DNA of 64,000 bases from NCBI GenBank assembly GCA_900660155.1, contig CABFPE010000196.1:322493-386492 (forward strand). Direction: 5' to 3'. The notes beneath the pieces were generated by a model. That model saw nothing but the letters and a program-made list of their open reading frames with translations, was not told the DNA's origin and searched no databases. This document shows, one piece after another, positions 46,537 through 57,898 of the stretch; position 1 is the first letter of the stretch, and every line of letters starts with the position of its first letter. A program made the translations under genes and the position numbers. This stretch comes from Hofstenia miamia (lineage: Eukaryota; Xenacoelomorpha; Acoela; Hofsteniidae).

Positions 46537-47680
46537 TGACTTTTTTATAACTTTAATTTTTTGAGATAGGACATATAAACAAGATAAAGATAAATGTATT
46601 AACATAAATACTGATTTGAATTACATTGTAACATATTCCAATGTGTTCGAACTTTGAAATGGCGTCTGACTACTTAGAACTCCTTTTACTAAAAAATTTA
46701 ATAAGAATTACTACATTTTTTAGTATATCAGTGGCTGTATCTTGCATATTATGATAGACTACAAAGCACTTGATAAGAAGATCTAGAGAATGCAAAGATT
46801 TTCTTTATTGTTTATTATTTGTTCCTTTGGAAAAATTCATTAGCAAAGATTAGATAAGAATAGTCAAAAGGAATTTATGTTTAACGAAGTAAAGTGTTTT
46901 AAAGATCATGTCAAAAACATATTTACAAGAACTTGCATGCACTAAAGAAATGACCTGAACCAACTAAAATTGTTTGTAATTGTGATGCTTTAGCTATGCG
47001 ATGTCAGGTGACCCTAACCGATTCGTAGAAAATCAGTTACGAAATGATACAATATGCATTTTGATTCGGGCCATTCAAATACCAAATCACAATGTGTGTG
47101 ATAGCTTGTGGTAGATAAGCTTTTCAACATGAAACTAATGCCAGTGATATAGATCGGGAAAACTTCATGTGAAAAATACCCAATCTCTTGAATGTATAAA
47201 ACTTCATTAAAATTTAAAAACAAAACTACCCAGATGGACTCCTTTTTAAAATGACTGTAAAACGTAAAATTCCTTTTTATAATTCTGATTCATTTGAGAA
47301 CTCTCAATAAATATTAAATTCAAACTCTACAATTCGAAAAGTTTTACGTTTTTTGGTTGATCATTCAATGATAATGCATGAGTTATTTCCATGTACAACG
47401 TAAAAAATTTCACTTTTTAAATAGCTATATGATTTAATAATTTACTTTTTCCTATAAAGATAATATGCAAAACTTCTAATAAAATTTTTTTACGTGCTTT
47501 CAATCAAATGCAAAAATTTTAGTACTTTGGAAAATTCTTTCACAACAGTTGTTTGGTTACAATGCCCAAAGTGTAAATTTAATTTTAAGTGCTTGATGAG
47601 CGAAATGGCGACGCCTTCGAAGTGTTTATGAACTTAGATTTAGTCATCAACTCAGTTTAGCTTTACGTTTGTTACTTCTT
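46537..47680. other. No feature seen
   Basis: AT-rich spacer. Nothing supported. Confidence 0.5.
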
Positions 47681-48165
47681 CACGTGTGTTATGGGTTGCT
47701 GTTCCGAAAGTATGGAATGATCTACCTCTGAATGTGGGCTGCCTGATGCCATAAAGCACATTGAAATTTGACGCGCTTAATTTCCAAATAAATTTGATGA
47801 AATTGCTGCAAAGAGGCTGTACAAAATGAGTATTACAAAATATCTAAATAAAAAATCTACAAGTAATTTATTGCATCTCCATACTAAGATTGATCTATTC
47901 GATAATTCAAAAAGGTTTCGAAAGCATTAATACTTTTGGAATTATTTCTCGAAGTATTACAGCATTACTAATCGTTGTTTATATGCAATTGCTCTTGTTG
48001 CAAAGAAAAGAACTCTTATTTATTTTGTACATTATTTATATTTATTTGTAACTTTCTTTTAGAAAGTAAAGTCTTTTAATAAATTGTTTTTATTGTTTTA
48101 TTGTTGCTAGCGCCATGAAGCAATTTTGTATGTGGCGGTTTATAAATACAAATTATTATTTATAT
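47681..48165 (+). mobile_element. L2/CR1-like LINE 3' fragment
   Basis: Short plus-strand tail of the same family as the insertion at 6.0-6.9 kb. The ORF2 end reads AVPKVWNDLPLNV. Near its 3' end, CGCCATGAAGCAATTTTGTA and TGTGGCGG (48111-48138) match the other copy in reverse complement over 29-30 bases, followed by an AAATTATTATT-type tail. The RT part is absent. Confidence 0.82.
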
Positions 48166-49098
48166 GATGGACAACTATAAACCTCACATTAAGTTCTTCC
48201 AATCATGACCTACTATTTAATAGGTCATGCTTCAATTAAAATTATGTCGCTTCCAGTAAGATAAATAGCTGTCCATGAATATATCTAAACAACATTTATT
48301 ATAGGCAATTTATGCTGGTTGTAATCGATTTTGGCCCATTATAGTTGGTTGCATTGAAACTATGTACATACTTTTGATACTTTTAAATATTTAAGGAATT
48401 GTAGATTTTAAAATGCATAGGTCATACATTAGACCACATTTCTTAGGTGTTCTCGTAAGGGATTTTAGTTCTAAATATTAGCTAAGTGTTTGCTTTTTAT
48501 ATACAAATCTTATGTTATCTTTATATTCTAATCTTCGTGCTTGATTGATCAAATCTATGGTGTGCATTATTCTATATTCAATTATAGATGTGTACTCAAA
48601 ATATTGGCAAATTTTGTTGTTAAATATTTCTTCCATTTTTCGTTAATGCATTTATTCAAAAAATTATTTGGATATGCATTATACACTAATCTATATGTTC
48701 CAGAAATGAATTTGAAGTGAAATTTAATATCATTCCTGCTTCAGTCGGCATTCTTATAAATGTTTAACTATTTTATTTTTAAACTCTGTTATATTATTGA
48801 CATTTCAAAAAATTATATACAATAATTATATTGTACACAAATATCTACAAAATTTGAGGATGTACACAAAAGCAATGAAACTCTAAATGAATGCAAAGCC
48901 TCACTATAATATGTATTTAAAATACATTTATAAAATCAAGAATAAATGGATAAACAAAAGCAAAACGAAAACAAAAATTGAAACCAAGTTTTATGGGTTA
49001 TCAGCGAAACCAGTCGCCTATTTTCTTATTTCCAAGAAATGATTGAGCTCTACTTGGAGCAAACGCCAAGTTGAATCGTATTTTGTTTTACTTAATAA
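48166..49098. other. No feature seen
   Basis: AT-rich spacer. Nothing supported. Confidence 0.5.
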
Positions 49099-50527
49099 CG
49101 CCTTAATTCAGTGGTATGAAAATAAATTTTTAAAAATATTTTTATTTTGAATAGCGTTTTACCAATACCGCTAGAAATTAGCAAAAACCCGAAAGCGAAA
49201 AGGAAAAAACTTCTATGGTTTGAAAGGACTGGGCCCGAAGCCAAAACTGAGCTCATTTCTTGTAAATCATCTACGATTAGGAATGACCTGTAGCCAGGCA
49301 ACTTTGACCAGAAACTAGTTTGTAACCACTATAAGGTAGATGTTTTTATTGCATTTGTATATACAAGGCTTTGTGAGAAAACAAATTTTCATATATTTCT
49401 CTAATTTTGTTTTAAAAACACAAAATTTCATAGTAAGACATTTTAGAACTTTTAGACAATATACAATGTCAATTTCAAAAAAATAGACTTTACAACATCA
49501 TATGTGTGTACTGACCGAGTGTTCATTCCATTTCTGCTTCTTTGTTCTAGAACTAATACTTTCTCGTTTTTGACGACAAATAATCAACATTTTTTTAAGC
49601 AAGTTGCTGAACTGGATACTTGTCATCAAGTAAATTATTAGGAAAAAAGACTTTCAAAACTAATATTTTCACTGCAAAACACAAGGGGCTGAAAACTCTG
49701 CTCACTAACGATGAACTTCAGCATATACTGCTGTGGAAGGAGTGCTAAAGTATTTTAAATGTTTATCATTGAATTAAAGTAGAGGAAGATAAGGCAAAAG
49801 AAAATTTTACTANCGCCTTAATTCAGTGGTATGAAAATAAATTTTTAAAAATATTTTTATTTTGAATAGCGTTTTACCAATACCGCTAGAAATTAGCAAA
49901 AACCCGAAAGCGAAAAGGAAAAAACTTCTATGGTTTGAAAGGACTGGGCCCGAAGCCAAAACTGAGCTCATTTCTTGTAAATCATCTACGATTAGGAATG
50001 ACCTGTAGCCAGGCAACTTTGACCAGAAACTAGTTTGTAACCACTATAAGGTAGATGTTTTTATTGCATTTGTATATACAAGGCTTTGTGAGAAAACAAA
50101 TTTTCATATATTTCTCTAATTTTGTTTTAAAAACACAAAATTTCATAGTAAGACATTTTAGAACTTTTAGACAATATACAATGTCAATTTCAAAAAAATA
50201 GACTTTACAACATCATATGTGTGTACTGACCGAGTGTTCATTCCATTTCTGCTTCTTTGTTCTAGAACTAATACTTTCTCGTTTTTGACGACAAATAATC
50301 AACATTTTTTTAAGCAAGTTGCTGAACTGGATACTTGTCATCAAGTAAATTATTAGGAAAAAAGACTTTCAAAACTAATATTTTCACTGCAAAACACAAG
50401 GGGCTGAAAACTCTGCTCACTAACGATGAACTTCAGCATATACTGCTGTGGAAGGAGTGCTAAAGTATTTTAAATGTTTATCATTGAATTAAAGTAGAGG
50501 AAGATAAGGCAAAAGAAAATTTTACTA
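49099..50527. repeat. 714-bp duplication around a single N (49813)
   Basis: 49099-49812 and 49814-50527 match along their whole length and abut at one N. As at 5062 and 32112, this fits overlapping contig ends joined without merging. Open frames inside it are therefore listed once at most, and none is convincing. Confidence 0.92.
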
Positions 50528-51320
50528 TTGAAGTAAGAGGCAACGTAGCTAGAATTCGTTGAATTTATCCCAGGCATGTCCTAAGCTTGAAAGAAGTTTA
50601 GAAAAGGTTTCTAAAATTCGAAGATAATAAGATTAGGATCCTGCGTGATTATATTTAGAACGTAAATGAAGCGAATATGAACGAAACACTGATTAAATAA
50701 ATCAGAAAATTTATGTCCTCAAATGTCATCTTAAGCAGTCCATCATCATAATTTGACAATTAGTATTGATCAATAATTGACTGCAAAACTTGAAACAGTA
50801 AGAAAAAGCATGTGGAATTATAATGTACTATTTTATAAGTCTTCACGGTTTCACTGTGTTTGAGGATAGATACAATCTTGGGTTTCTTTTCAAGAAAATT
50901 TAACAAGTTAGCAGAAAACTTCAAAATTTAAAAAAACTTTGAAACGAGCCTGCTTAGATTCATCATTTAAAATATGATTCCCCTGGTGGCAGCTGCAGCC
51001 TTCAACACAGCATTTGGACAATCACTTATTCAGTGTTTGCCATTTGATGACAGTACAGCTAACAATAACATCATAACTTGTCTGTCAAATTCAGGTAGTG
51101 CATTTTCAACACATTAGTGGTCAATGTTGCAGTGTCACTGCACTTGTGTGCCTGACATCGTTGACTATAACGTTTGGTAAGTTTGAGTTAGATATTTCAA
51201 AATATTCTCAAAATTTCATTCTACATTGATCCATGGCTTACTAAATATGTATTTAGTAGGCCATGATTGACCTCATGAACTTGTAAGTACAGTGTCTTTC
51301 TCTTTCCATGTATACGTGTA
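50291..51320. repeat. Diverged direct duplication, copy A
   Basis: About 1 kb that is clearly similar to 53040-53965 in the same orientation, with many substitutions and small indels. Shared blocks include ATTTTCACTGCAAAACA, ATTGATCAATAATTGACTGC and TCATGAACTTGTA. Copy A has an extra segment of about 139 bp (about 51130-51268) absent from copy B. The minus strand of both holds coding-like pieces (LQSIIDQY, NYDDGLLK, ENALPEFDR), but each is broken. The start of copy A also appears in the false duplicate at 49.6 kb. Confidence 0.85.
51232..51265. repeat. Palindrome in the extra segment of copy A
   Basis: CATGGCTTACTAAATATG is answered by TATTTAGTAGGCCATG, a near-perfect 34-nt inverted repeat. 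It lies at the 3' end of the 139-bp segment found only in copy A. Confidence 0.8.
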
Positions 51321-51530
51321 TTTCATATAAAAAGGTGTTAATGACACAGAGATAACCTGTAAGTTCTATACTGCAACTATAGTTTATGTGTCGCTCCATG
51401 TATCCTTAAATTTCGCTTCAAATGGTGTATATGACACAAAGCTAACCTGTAAGTTCTGTACTGCAACTATGGATTAGGTGTGGCACTCCAACTCCTAAAA
51501 TTCTGCTCCAATTGTTAGATATGATTAAGA
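51303..51530. repeat. Tandem repeat of about 92 bp
   Basis: Two and a half diverged units. Each contains CCATGTAT, then GTGT(T)AATGACACA or GTGTATATGACACA, then TAACCTGTAAGTTCT and ACTGCAACTAT. No coding sense. Confidence 0.75.
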
Positions 51531-52168
51531 TATTCAGGTAAGGATTAAAAACAGATTTACTGATATCTATGTAATGAATATATTTTACATATCACTGTTC
51601 ATCATCAGTGCAAATTGGGGGAGTACTTTGGCAAAGCGGTTATGAAATGTCTTCATACATTCCCAAAGCTATAATAGATTACCACCCACATTTTTAGACT
51701 ACATTATGCTAGAGAATTCTAAAAATAATTAAAAATGTCATTGCATTCTTTGATACCATCTTAGAACTACTGGATCTATCATCATTATTAGAACCATAAC
51801 AAATGAAAACAAGCGATTCTTACAATGAAAACTCAACGATATTTTTTTGGGATTTTACAGTGTTTTTATGATTATTATTCTTAGATTATATTATCATCTG
51901 TTGAAGGATTAATTTAAAGTAGTTTTTCTTGTCATTTATCCAAGGCCTGTCTATATTGCTCAAGGTGAATTCTAGAAAATCCTGGAAATATTCAATATTT
52001 TGATATTCGAATGTTAAGGTTTATGGTTGTTGCTGAGTAAAAAAAGAAATAACATATAATTTTAAGATTATGCTCATTTTACTTATTATCTAAATTAATT
52101 TGTAGAGATTTTTTCCCAAAGGTTGAAAACGACCCGTAGCTTTTGGTTCATTCCGAAACAGACTTCTT

Positions 52169-52492
52169 ATGGAACAACAACAAAATCAATACAAAATTAT
52201 TAATGACCTGCAGCAGTTTGTTGAATATAAATGGAAATTTATTAAAATTTATGGCCCGCACTTCAGCCAGGAGCTCATTTATTTTTGGTCCACCCCACAA
52301 CAATATTTTTTCCAGTTCCATCCAGTCTGTGGCCCATCGGGGTCGAGTAGGAATGTAAGCGATGATGTTTCACCTGGCCATTTGAAGAAACTCTTTTATG
52401 CAACACAAACATCTTTTTTATATTTTCTTGTTTCATTATTCAATAATATCTGTGGGGTACAAAAAGTACCCAAAACTGTGACTACGAAGTAA
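52169..52492 (+). CDS. Hypothetical 107-residue protein
   Basis: ATG-initiated frame of 107 codons with coherent, aromatic-rich composition: NDLQQFVEYKWKFIKIYGPH, ELIYFWSTPQQYFFQFHPVC, then a C-terminal hydrophobic run SFLYFLVSLFNNIC that could be a membrane segment. An upstream in-frame stop supports the start. An acceptor-like TTTGTAG lies 64 nt upstream and AATAAA about 39 nt after the stop, the same arrangement as the 45.4-kb gene. No family is recognised. It could be a small host gene, a last exon, or part of an unknown transposon. Confidence 0.4.
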   Translation: MEQQQNQYKIINDLQQFVEYKWKFIKIYGPHFSQELIYFWSTPQQYFFQFHPVCGPSGSSRNVSDDVSPGHLKKLFYATQTSFLYFLVSLFNNICGVQKVPKTVTTK

Positions 52493-52645
52493 AAAAGTAA
52501 GCAGATTCTAAAAGTTAATATTTATTTGGCTAATAAAGTTATTATAGAAATGAAGAATTACTTTTGTATTGTTATTTTGATTTAAAGAAACTGAGTGTGA
52601 CGTCGTGTGACAAAAGACCGGGTCTGCATGTGCATTTATTTATTT

Positions 52646-53001
52646 TAGAGAAGTCATAGGAGAAATTTTTTAGCGATTTCTCTAAATTGGTCTGCATTTT
52701 TATGCAGTCACAAAATCAGATTAATTTAGAAAATCGCTAAAAATACTTTTTTCTATGACTTCTCAAAAAATATATGTGGGCGAATAAAATGCAAATTGCC
52801 CCAAAATCTAACAAGCATTTCCTTAGAAAAAAGGCAGCACTAGAATGCGTATTGCTTCACGATGCAGAAAGATTTCGTGACAATATAAAAATGCAGGCCA
52901 ATTTAGAGCAATTGCTAAAAATATAATTTATGCCATGCATCCATTTTCATACGCCATCGCGCCACAAAAATATTTCGTGGCAAAAAATATTTCGCTTAAT
53001 G
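52646..53001. mobile_element. Partial copy of the foldback element
   Basis: Matches the centre and right arm of the element at 44344-44923 (TGGGCGAATAAAATGCAAAT, GTATTGCTTCACGATG, ATAAAAATGCAGGCCAATTT, CATACGCCATCGCG). The left arm is missing. It starts with its own internal palindrome: GAGAAGTCATA ... TTTTTAGCGATTTCTCTAAA is answered by TTTAGAAAATCGCTAAAAAT ... TATGACTTCTC. Confidence 0.8.
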
Positions 53002-53039
53002 TGTGTTCTTTACGGCCTTCAACCATCAATTTATGAGGA

Positions 53040-53965
53040 CAAATAATCAGCACTTTTCAACCAAGTTGATAAACTGGATTCTTGTCAGCAAGTACATTTT
53101 AGCAAAGACTTTCAAAACTAGTATTTTCACTGCAAAACAGAAGGGGCTGAAAAATCATGGCTCACTAAAGATGAACTTAAGCATACTGCTAAATTATTTT
53201 AAATGTTATCATTGAATTAAAGTAGAGGAAGGTAAAGCAAAAATAACTTTTTACTATTGAAATATGAGGCAATTTAGCTGGAAATTATTGAATTTATTCC
53301 AAACATTTTTAAACTTGAAAAAAGTTTAGGAAAGGTTTCTAAAAGATGGATAGCAAATCGTAGATAAAAAGATTATGATCGTGTGTGATCATATTTAAAA
53401 GGTAAATGGAGTGCATATAAATGAAACATAGGGTAAATGAATCAGAAAATGTATGTCCTCAAATGTATTCTTAAGCAGACCATCATCATAATTTGAAAAT
53501 TTTACTAGTTTCCCAATCAATGAGTATTGATCAATAATTGACTGCAAAACTTGAATCAGTGATAAAAAGAATGTGGAATTATAATCTACAATTGTATTAA
53601 GACTCAGCACGTTTTCATTTTGCTTGATGATAGATTGAACTTGGGTTTGTTTTCAAGAAAACTTGACAATTTAGCGGTACCCTTTCAATTTATAAAAACT
53701 TTGAAATGGCCCTGCTTAGATTCATCATTCATAAAATGATTCATCTAGTAGCAGCAACAGCCTTCAACATCCACAGCACTTGGATAATCTCTCATTTTTA
53801 TAACCATCCAGTATTTGTCTTTTTATGACAGTACAGTTAACAATAACAACATAGCATATCTGTCAAATTCAGGTAATGCATCTTCAACATACTAGTGGTC
53901 CAATGTTGACCTCATGAACTTGTAGGTACCATTTCTTCCTTTTTCCATGTAGGTAATCTCATCTA
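53040..53965. repeat. Diverged direct duplication, copy B
   Basis: Counterpart of 50291-51320. On the minus strand an open run of 71 codons (53610-53395) includes LQSIIDQYSLIGKLVKFSNY and DDGLLKNTFEDIHFLI, partly conserved in copy A. No family is recognised. Either an old transposon or a duplicated gene fragment. Confidence 0.8.
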
Positions 53966-54052
53966 AATTTAAACAAAAATGGATCTCATTTGACTCTCAT
54001 GAAAGTTGTTAATGCATGATGTTAGTTCAAGTTTGTTGGTGGATCATGTTGC

Positions 54053-54352
54053 TCATGGATAATGGCAGAATTCAGTTCCTTTGCAAGTAAGTTTTAGATC
54101 TCCAAATTTCTTCTCAACTATCACTACGCTTCCCACCCATTCTGCGGCATTTGTTCCTGGAGAAATCACATTTTCAATCAATGAATCTAGGTCGGCTTTG
54201 AATTTATCTAATAGCGATAATGGTACACGTCTAGGTATGTGAATTACTGGCATTGCATCTTTTTTTTGCTGTATATGATATTTGTGAATGTATTCATCCA
54301 ACCCAGAAAATATTTCTTTAAATTCGTTGTATAACTCTTCAATGTTTTGGTC
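54053..54352 (-). mobile_element. Ty3/gypsy reverse transcriptase N-terminal fragment
   Basis: The minus strand reads DQNIEELYNEFKEIFSGLDE, then MPVIHIPRRVPLSLLDKFKA, DLDSLIENVISPGTNAAEWV and SVVIVEKKFGDLKL. This is the standard start of the gypsy RT (usual form: P-x-R-R-x-P, then D-x-L-x-x-G-I-I-x-P, then W-x-S-P-x-V-x-V-x-K-K). Further RT blocks are absent, so only a piece remains. Upstream on this strand, a Cys/Lys-rich stretch around a short duplication precedes it. Confidence 0.82.
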
Positions 54353-54361
54353 CAGAAAAGT

Positions 54362-54470
54362 GACATGACCGAAAATCCTTTTTGTTTACTGTGCCAACAG
54401 TGTATTTTGCTTGCAGTTTACATCTTTCCGGACATGACCGAAAATCCTTTTTGTTTACTGTGCCAACAGT
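54362..54470. repeat. 40-bp repeat at 69-bp spacing
   Basis: GACATGACCGAAAATCCTTT and the 20 bases after it occur at 54362 and again at 54431, just upstream (minus strand) of the gypsy RT fragment. Probably a local tandem duplication inside the retroelement. Confidence 0.9.
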
Positions 54471-54689
54471 ATTATCTTCTAAAAAGGTAGCTTTTAGTCA
54501 TTCATACTTCAAAAACGTTGATAGACCGATTATAGGAGTTATATGTTCTTAACGAATGATGAATTTAGCCTTTCTAGTTATATAACTTTTTCCCATCATT
54601 ATAGGTACTAAACAGGACAGGACTCCTCTACTGCGATTCGATTTCCACCGTAACCTGTTTAAGCGACTTACCTGGCATTTGGCGTGTAC

Positions 54690-55745
54690 TCGTTGCACGT
54701 CTCTCTGTCACTGTATTTCGGATATTTCTTGCTTTTTGCTTTCACCTTGCTTTATTTCTTTCCTCTCTTGTTTTCCTGTCACCTATAGTTAATTCTTTTT
54801 CCCTTCAAGTTCTCCTGTCTTTTGTTTTTTTTCACCCCTACCTCCCTCCTGCTTCATCTTGAAGATCCATTACCACTCGCAGTTCGCTCCACCCCATCCA
54901 CCATTAAGCATAAATTTTTCTTTGTATTACTTTGCCGCACATCCTCTTTTCTTTTTACCAAGATGGTGTCTTACTCCGGAGCCTTTACCCAGAGCCCCTC
55001 TGCTGCAAACATCATCTCGGTCAACGTAATCCAAGCTCCTGCCAAACCGGAACAGCTTTCTTTTAATGAAAAAATATTCTACCAAAAACGAAGTGATATA
55101 ATCTTAATTAACCATTACATAGGTAAAGATGAATATAAATATAAAATTGATTTTTTGAAGTCCTCCTTAGCCAACCTTAACTTCAAGTCGTTGCTAAGGG
55201 CAGTAGACACAAATTGCTTTTACCTACTTAATGACGTCCACAATTTCCAAACACAATCAAATCTAACCCTACCTAGATACAACTATTAAAATAATAACTT
55301 TGTACTTAATTTTAACTTAATTGACACATCTGCTTTTGTTGACAATTACTTGCATACTTATTGAAATATTACTAGCATGTATTCATCTCTTATAGATTAC
55401 TGTTTTGCTACTCAATATCTCAATATCGCCGAATCAAAAGTAATACCTATTAAATTTTCCGACCATAAACCTTTACTTACATCACTTTTTGCTTATAATC
55501 CAAAGGGACCAGGTGTATGGAGAATGAAGACCAGTCTAACTTAATAATAAGTATGGCAAAATTCTAAACATAATTTCCTCTTTTTAGATCATGCAGAAAT
55601 TTCTAATATCCGAACTAAATGGACAATTATGAAAGGAAGGGTCAAGATCTTCTTACAAGTCAAGCAGAAAACCATTGAATCAAATCGCTTTTATAAGGCC
55701 AGATACTACGAAATGCAGATAAAAAATGTAGATCCACCCCGCAAA
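54690..55745 (+). mobile_element. L1-like LINE fragment: leader, ORF1-like, end of endonuclease
   Basis: A pyrimidine-rich leader (about 54690-54961) precedes an ATG in good context (AAGATGG, 54962) and a frame of about 108 codons to 55289 (MVSYSGAFTQSPSAANIISV, NVIQAPAKPEQLSF, DEYKYKIDFLKSSLANLNF) that I take for an ORF1-like piece. From about 55385 an L1-type endonuclease end follows: SSLIDYCFATQYLNIAESKV, IPIKFSDHKPLLTSL with the catalytic SDH, and GPGVWRMKTSL. Such IDY ... SDHxP ... GPGxWR blocks are typical of L1/Tx1-like elements. The intervening EN region is deleted and the RT is absent. The ORF1 identity is an inference from position. Confidence 0.65.
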
Positions 55746-55855
55746 TCCCCGCCCCGCCGCGCAAGAACCAAATAAATAAAATAAAAAATGTAATAGTGCA
55801 TATAAATTAATGTTCAAAACAATGATCATGATAATATTAATAAGCAATGACAATT

Positions 55856-56271
55856 TTAATCGGAATTTCTTTCACAAAAATGTTCTTCTATGGGTGCAAC
55901 TGATTCCCATTCACATGGAGGCATTCGCAATTTTTTCATTAAACTTTGCATCAATTTGGAAGCATCCTCTTTACTGATGATTTTGAATTTCATATAGAAA
56001 GAATTTCACTAAACATATAATTGTATATTGCATTCATTGGAAAAACGTGGAAGCAATCACAAGTTGCCACCACAAATGACCATAAAATTTCATTTTTATT
56101 TGTGTTAATCCCAAGTTTTCTAAAATCTGATGTTTTATTCAAAAAATTCAATAAATGTTCATTGCTTACGAACCAATAATGAAAACCAAAATCTGCGGCG
56201 GTGCAACCTCTTATTTCCTCAACAGGAAAATAGCCGAGATTAATTGTCGCAACTATCGGCTTTACACCTCC
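55856..56271 (-). pseudogene. Unrecognised coding-like remnant with one frameshift
   Basis: On the minus strand a coherent frame runs from about 56271: KPIVATINLGYFPVEEIRGC, TAADFGFHYWFVSNEHLLNF, KTSDFRKLGINTNKNEILWS, CDCFHVFPMNAIYNYMFSEI. It stops at a TGA that overlaps an ATG in another frame. From there MKFKIISKEDASKLMQSLMK, KLRMPPCEWESVAPIEEHFC runs to a stop at 55856. Amino-acid composition is clearly protein-like. One base shift would join the two. I recognise no family; it may be a decayed host gene exon or an unknown transposon protein. Confidence 0.45.
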
Positions 56272-57898
56272 TTATTCTCTGATAATACTACGAAGAATTT
56301 AATTGTTTCTTAATGAAAACGAAATTTTAATTGAAAGTACTTAATACTTTCAAGCACTTCCGCACAAAAAAAATTCAACGCAAATTATCATCAATCCATG
56401 AAGATACATTTTCAATATGTTTGCCGATATTCCAAGATTCTTAGAATTTTAAAGAGGCTTAAAGTATTGTTAGAAAATATGGATAAAATGTTTGTATTTA
56501 TAGTGGGATACTGATCAGTTTTAAAGTTAAGACTGTTAATAGGCATTCTCTTGATTTAAGATCACAGGGATTTGTCTCATTGTATTAATGATATAAGACT
56601 ATGTTGCATCTACATCCGCATATAAATTATAAAATTCTTCCTCAAATGTACAATTTATATTGTTGTAATCTTAAAAAATAAATTATTTTAGATTCAGTTG
56701 AAATAGATAAAACTAGAAAGTAGTTATTGATCAAGAAACAACTACAAATTTTACTAATATTGTTTACTATATTAGATATACGCCTAAACTAGCTCGCACT
56801 GTGCATGGTAAAATTTAACCTATAGGTAATTCACATTTCCACAATCATTATGATCTAGACGCAGATAATTGTTGTATTAAAATATAAATACCATTAATAT
56901 AATAGAAAATAACTTAATAAAAACACTGTCAAATTCTCTAAACAAACAAAAAACCAGCTCTAATTTGATATTCTCAGAACTTCAGTTTTAATAATTCATA
57001 TTCATGTTACCCGCATGTTCAAATTTGCAAATTCTTCCACCATGTTCTATATCCTAGGTCATATTCAAACCATGCCCACCCCGTGATTATGTCAAGTTTC
57101 CTGGACAGGAACTAACACTATTGATTTTTACTTTAAAAAGATTGTTAGTGAGAAAAACCATTCAGAATTTAATAAATATAAGCATTTATTTCTAATTAAT
57201 AGTGTTCTATTCTATGTGCAGTTAGATCACATCTACATTTCACAAAAAACATCAAATAAATTAGTCGGCCTAAGATCCAAAAAATAACAAAAGTACATAG
57301 TTATATAAAGTCATTGGCCCCTCCTCCAATATTGAATTGCTTCCGGCGTCTCTGCCGGTGTGTATAGTGTGTATGGGTGTCTATTAATTGATTACTTTGT
57401 TTTAGTTTTTTGTTTTGTTTTGTTTAGTTTTTCATTTATTTTGTATTAGCTTGGGTTCATATCTTTGGTATAACTTCATATGTGCTTTTTGTTTTTGTTT
57501 TGTCCTTAATATTTACTTTTGTTTAGGAGCTTCATCGTTGTCCACTGCTGTTTTTATTTATTTTACTATATTTTTGGATATTTAATACACTTTATTACCT
57601 TTACGTTTATATATTATATGAAATGGTGCGTGACTGGTGTCGGGTATGGGGCAATGCGGTGTTTTTGCGGTACAGTAATGCTCAAAGAACTTGCACAAGC
57701 TTCTTATATTCTGAGTACCATTTTTGTGTGGAAAATTTCATAAAAAAATTTAACAGAAATTTGGTTCTTTGCATCATATTATCATTTACACCTAAACTTT
57801 TTGATGTCCTTACATAAAAAAAGCACTGTGCGTCTGGATCAATTTTCAATTGGTCTTAGGTATACTAGTTTACTTTATGAGTTGTCAGCATATTACAA
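56272..57898. other. No gene seen
   Basis: AT-rich, with a (GTTTT)n-like stretch at about 57398-57430. No coding sequence is supported. Confidence 0.5.

Noticed and set aside
49092-50016. Repeated 69-codon minus-strand frame as a gene family
   Set aside because: The two frames are the same sequence in the false duplication at 49813, and neither has supporting features.
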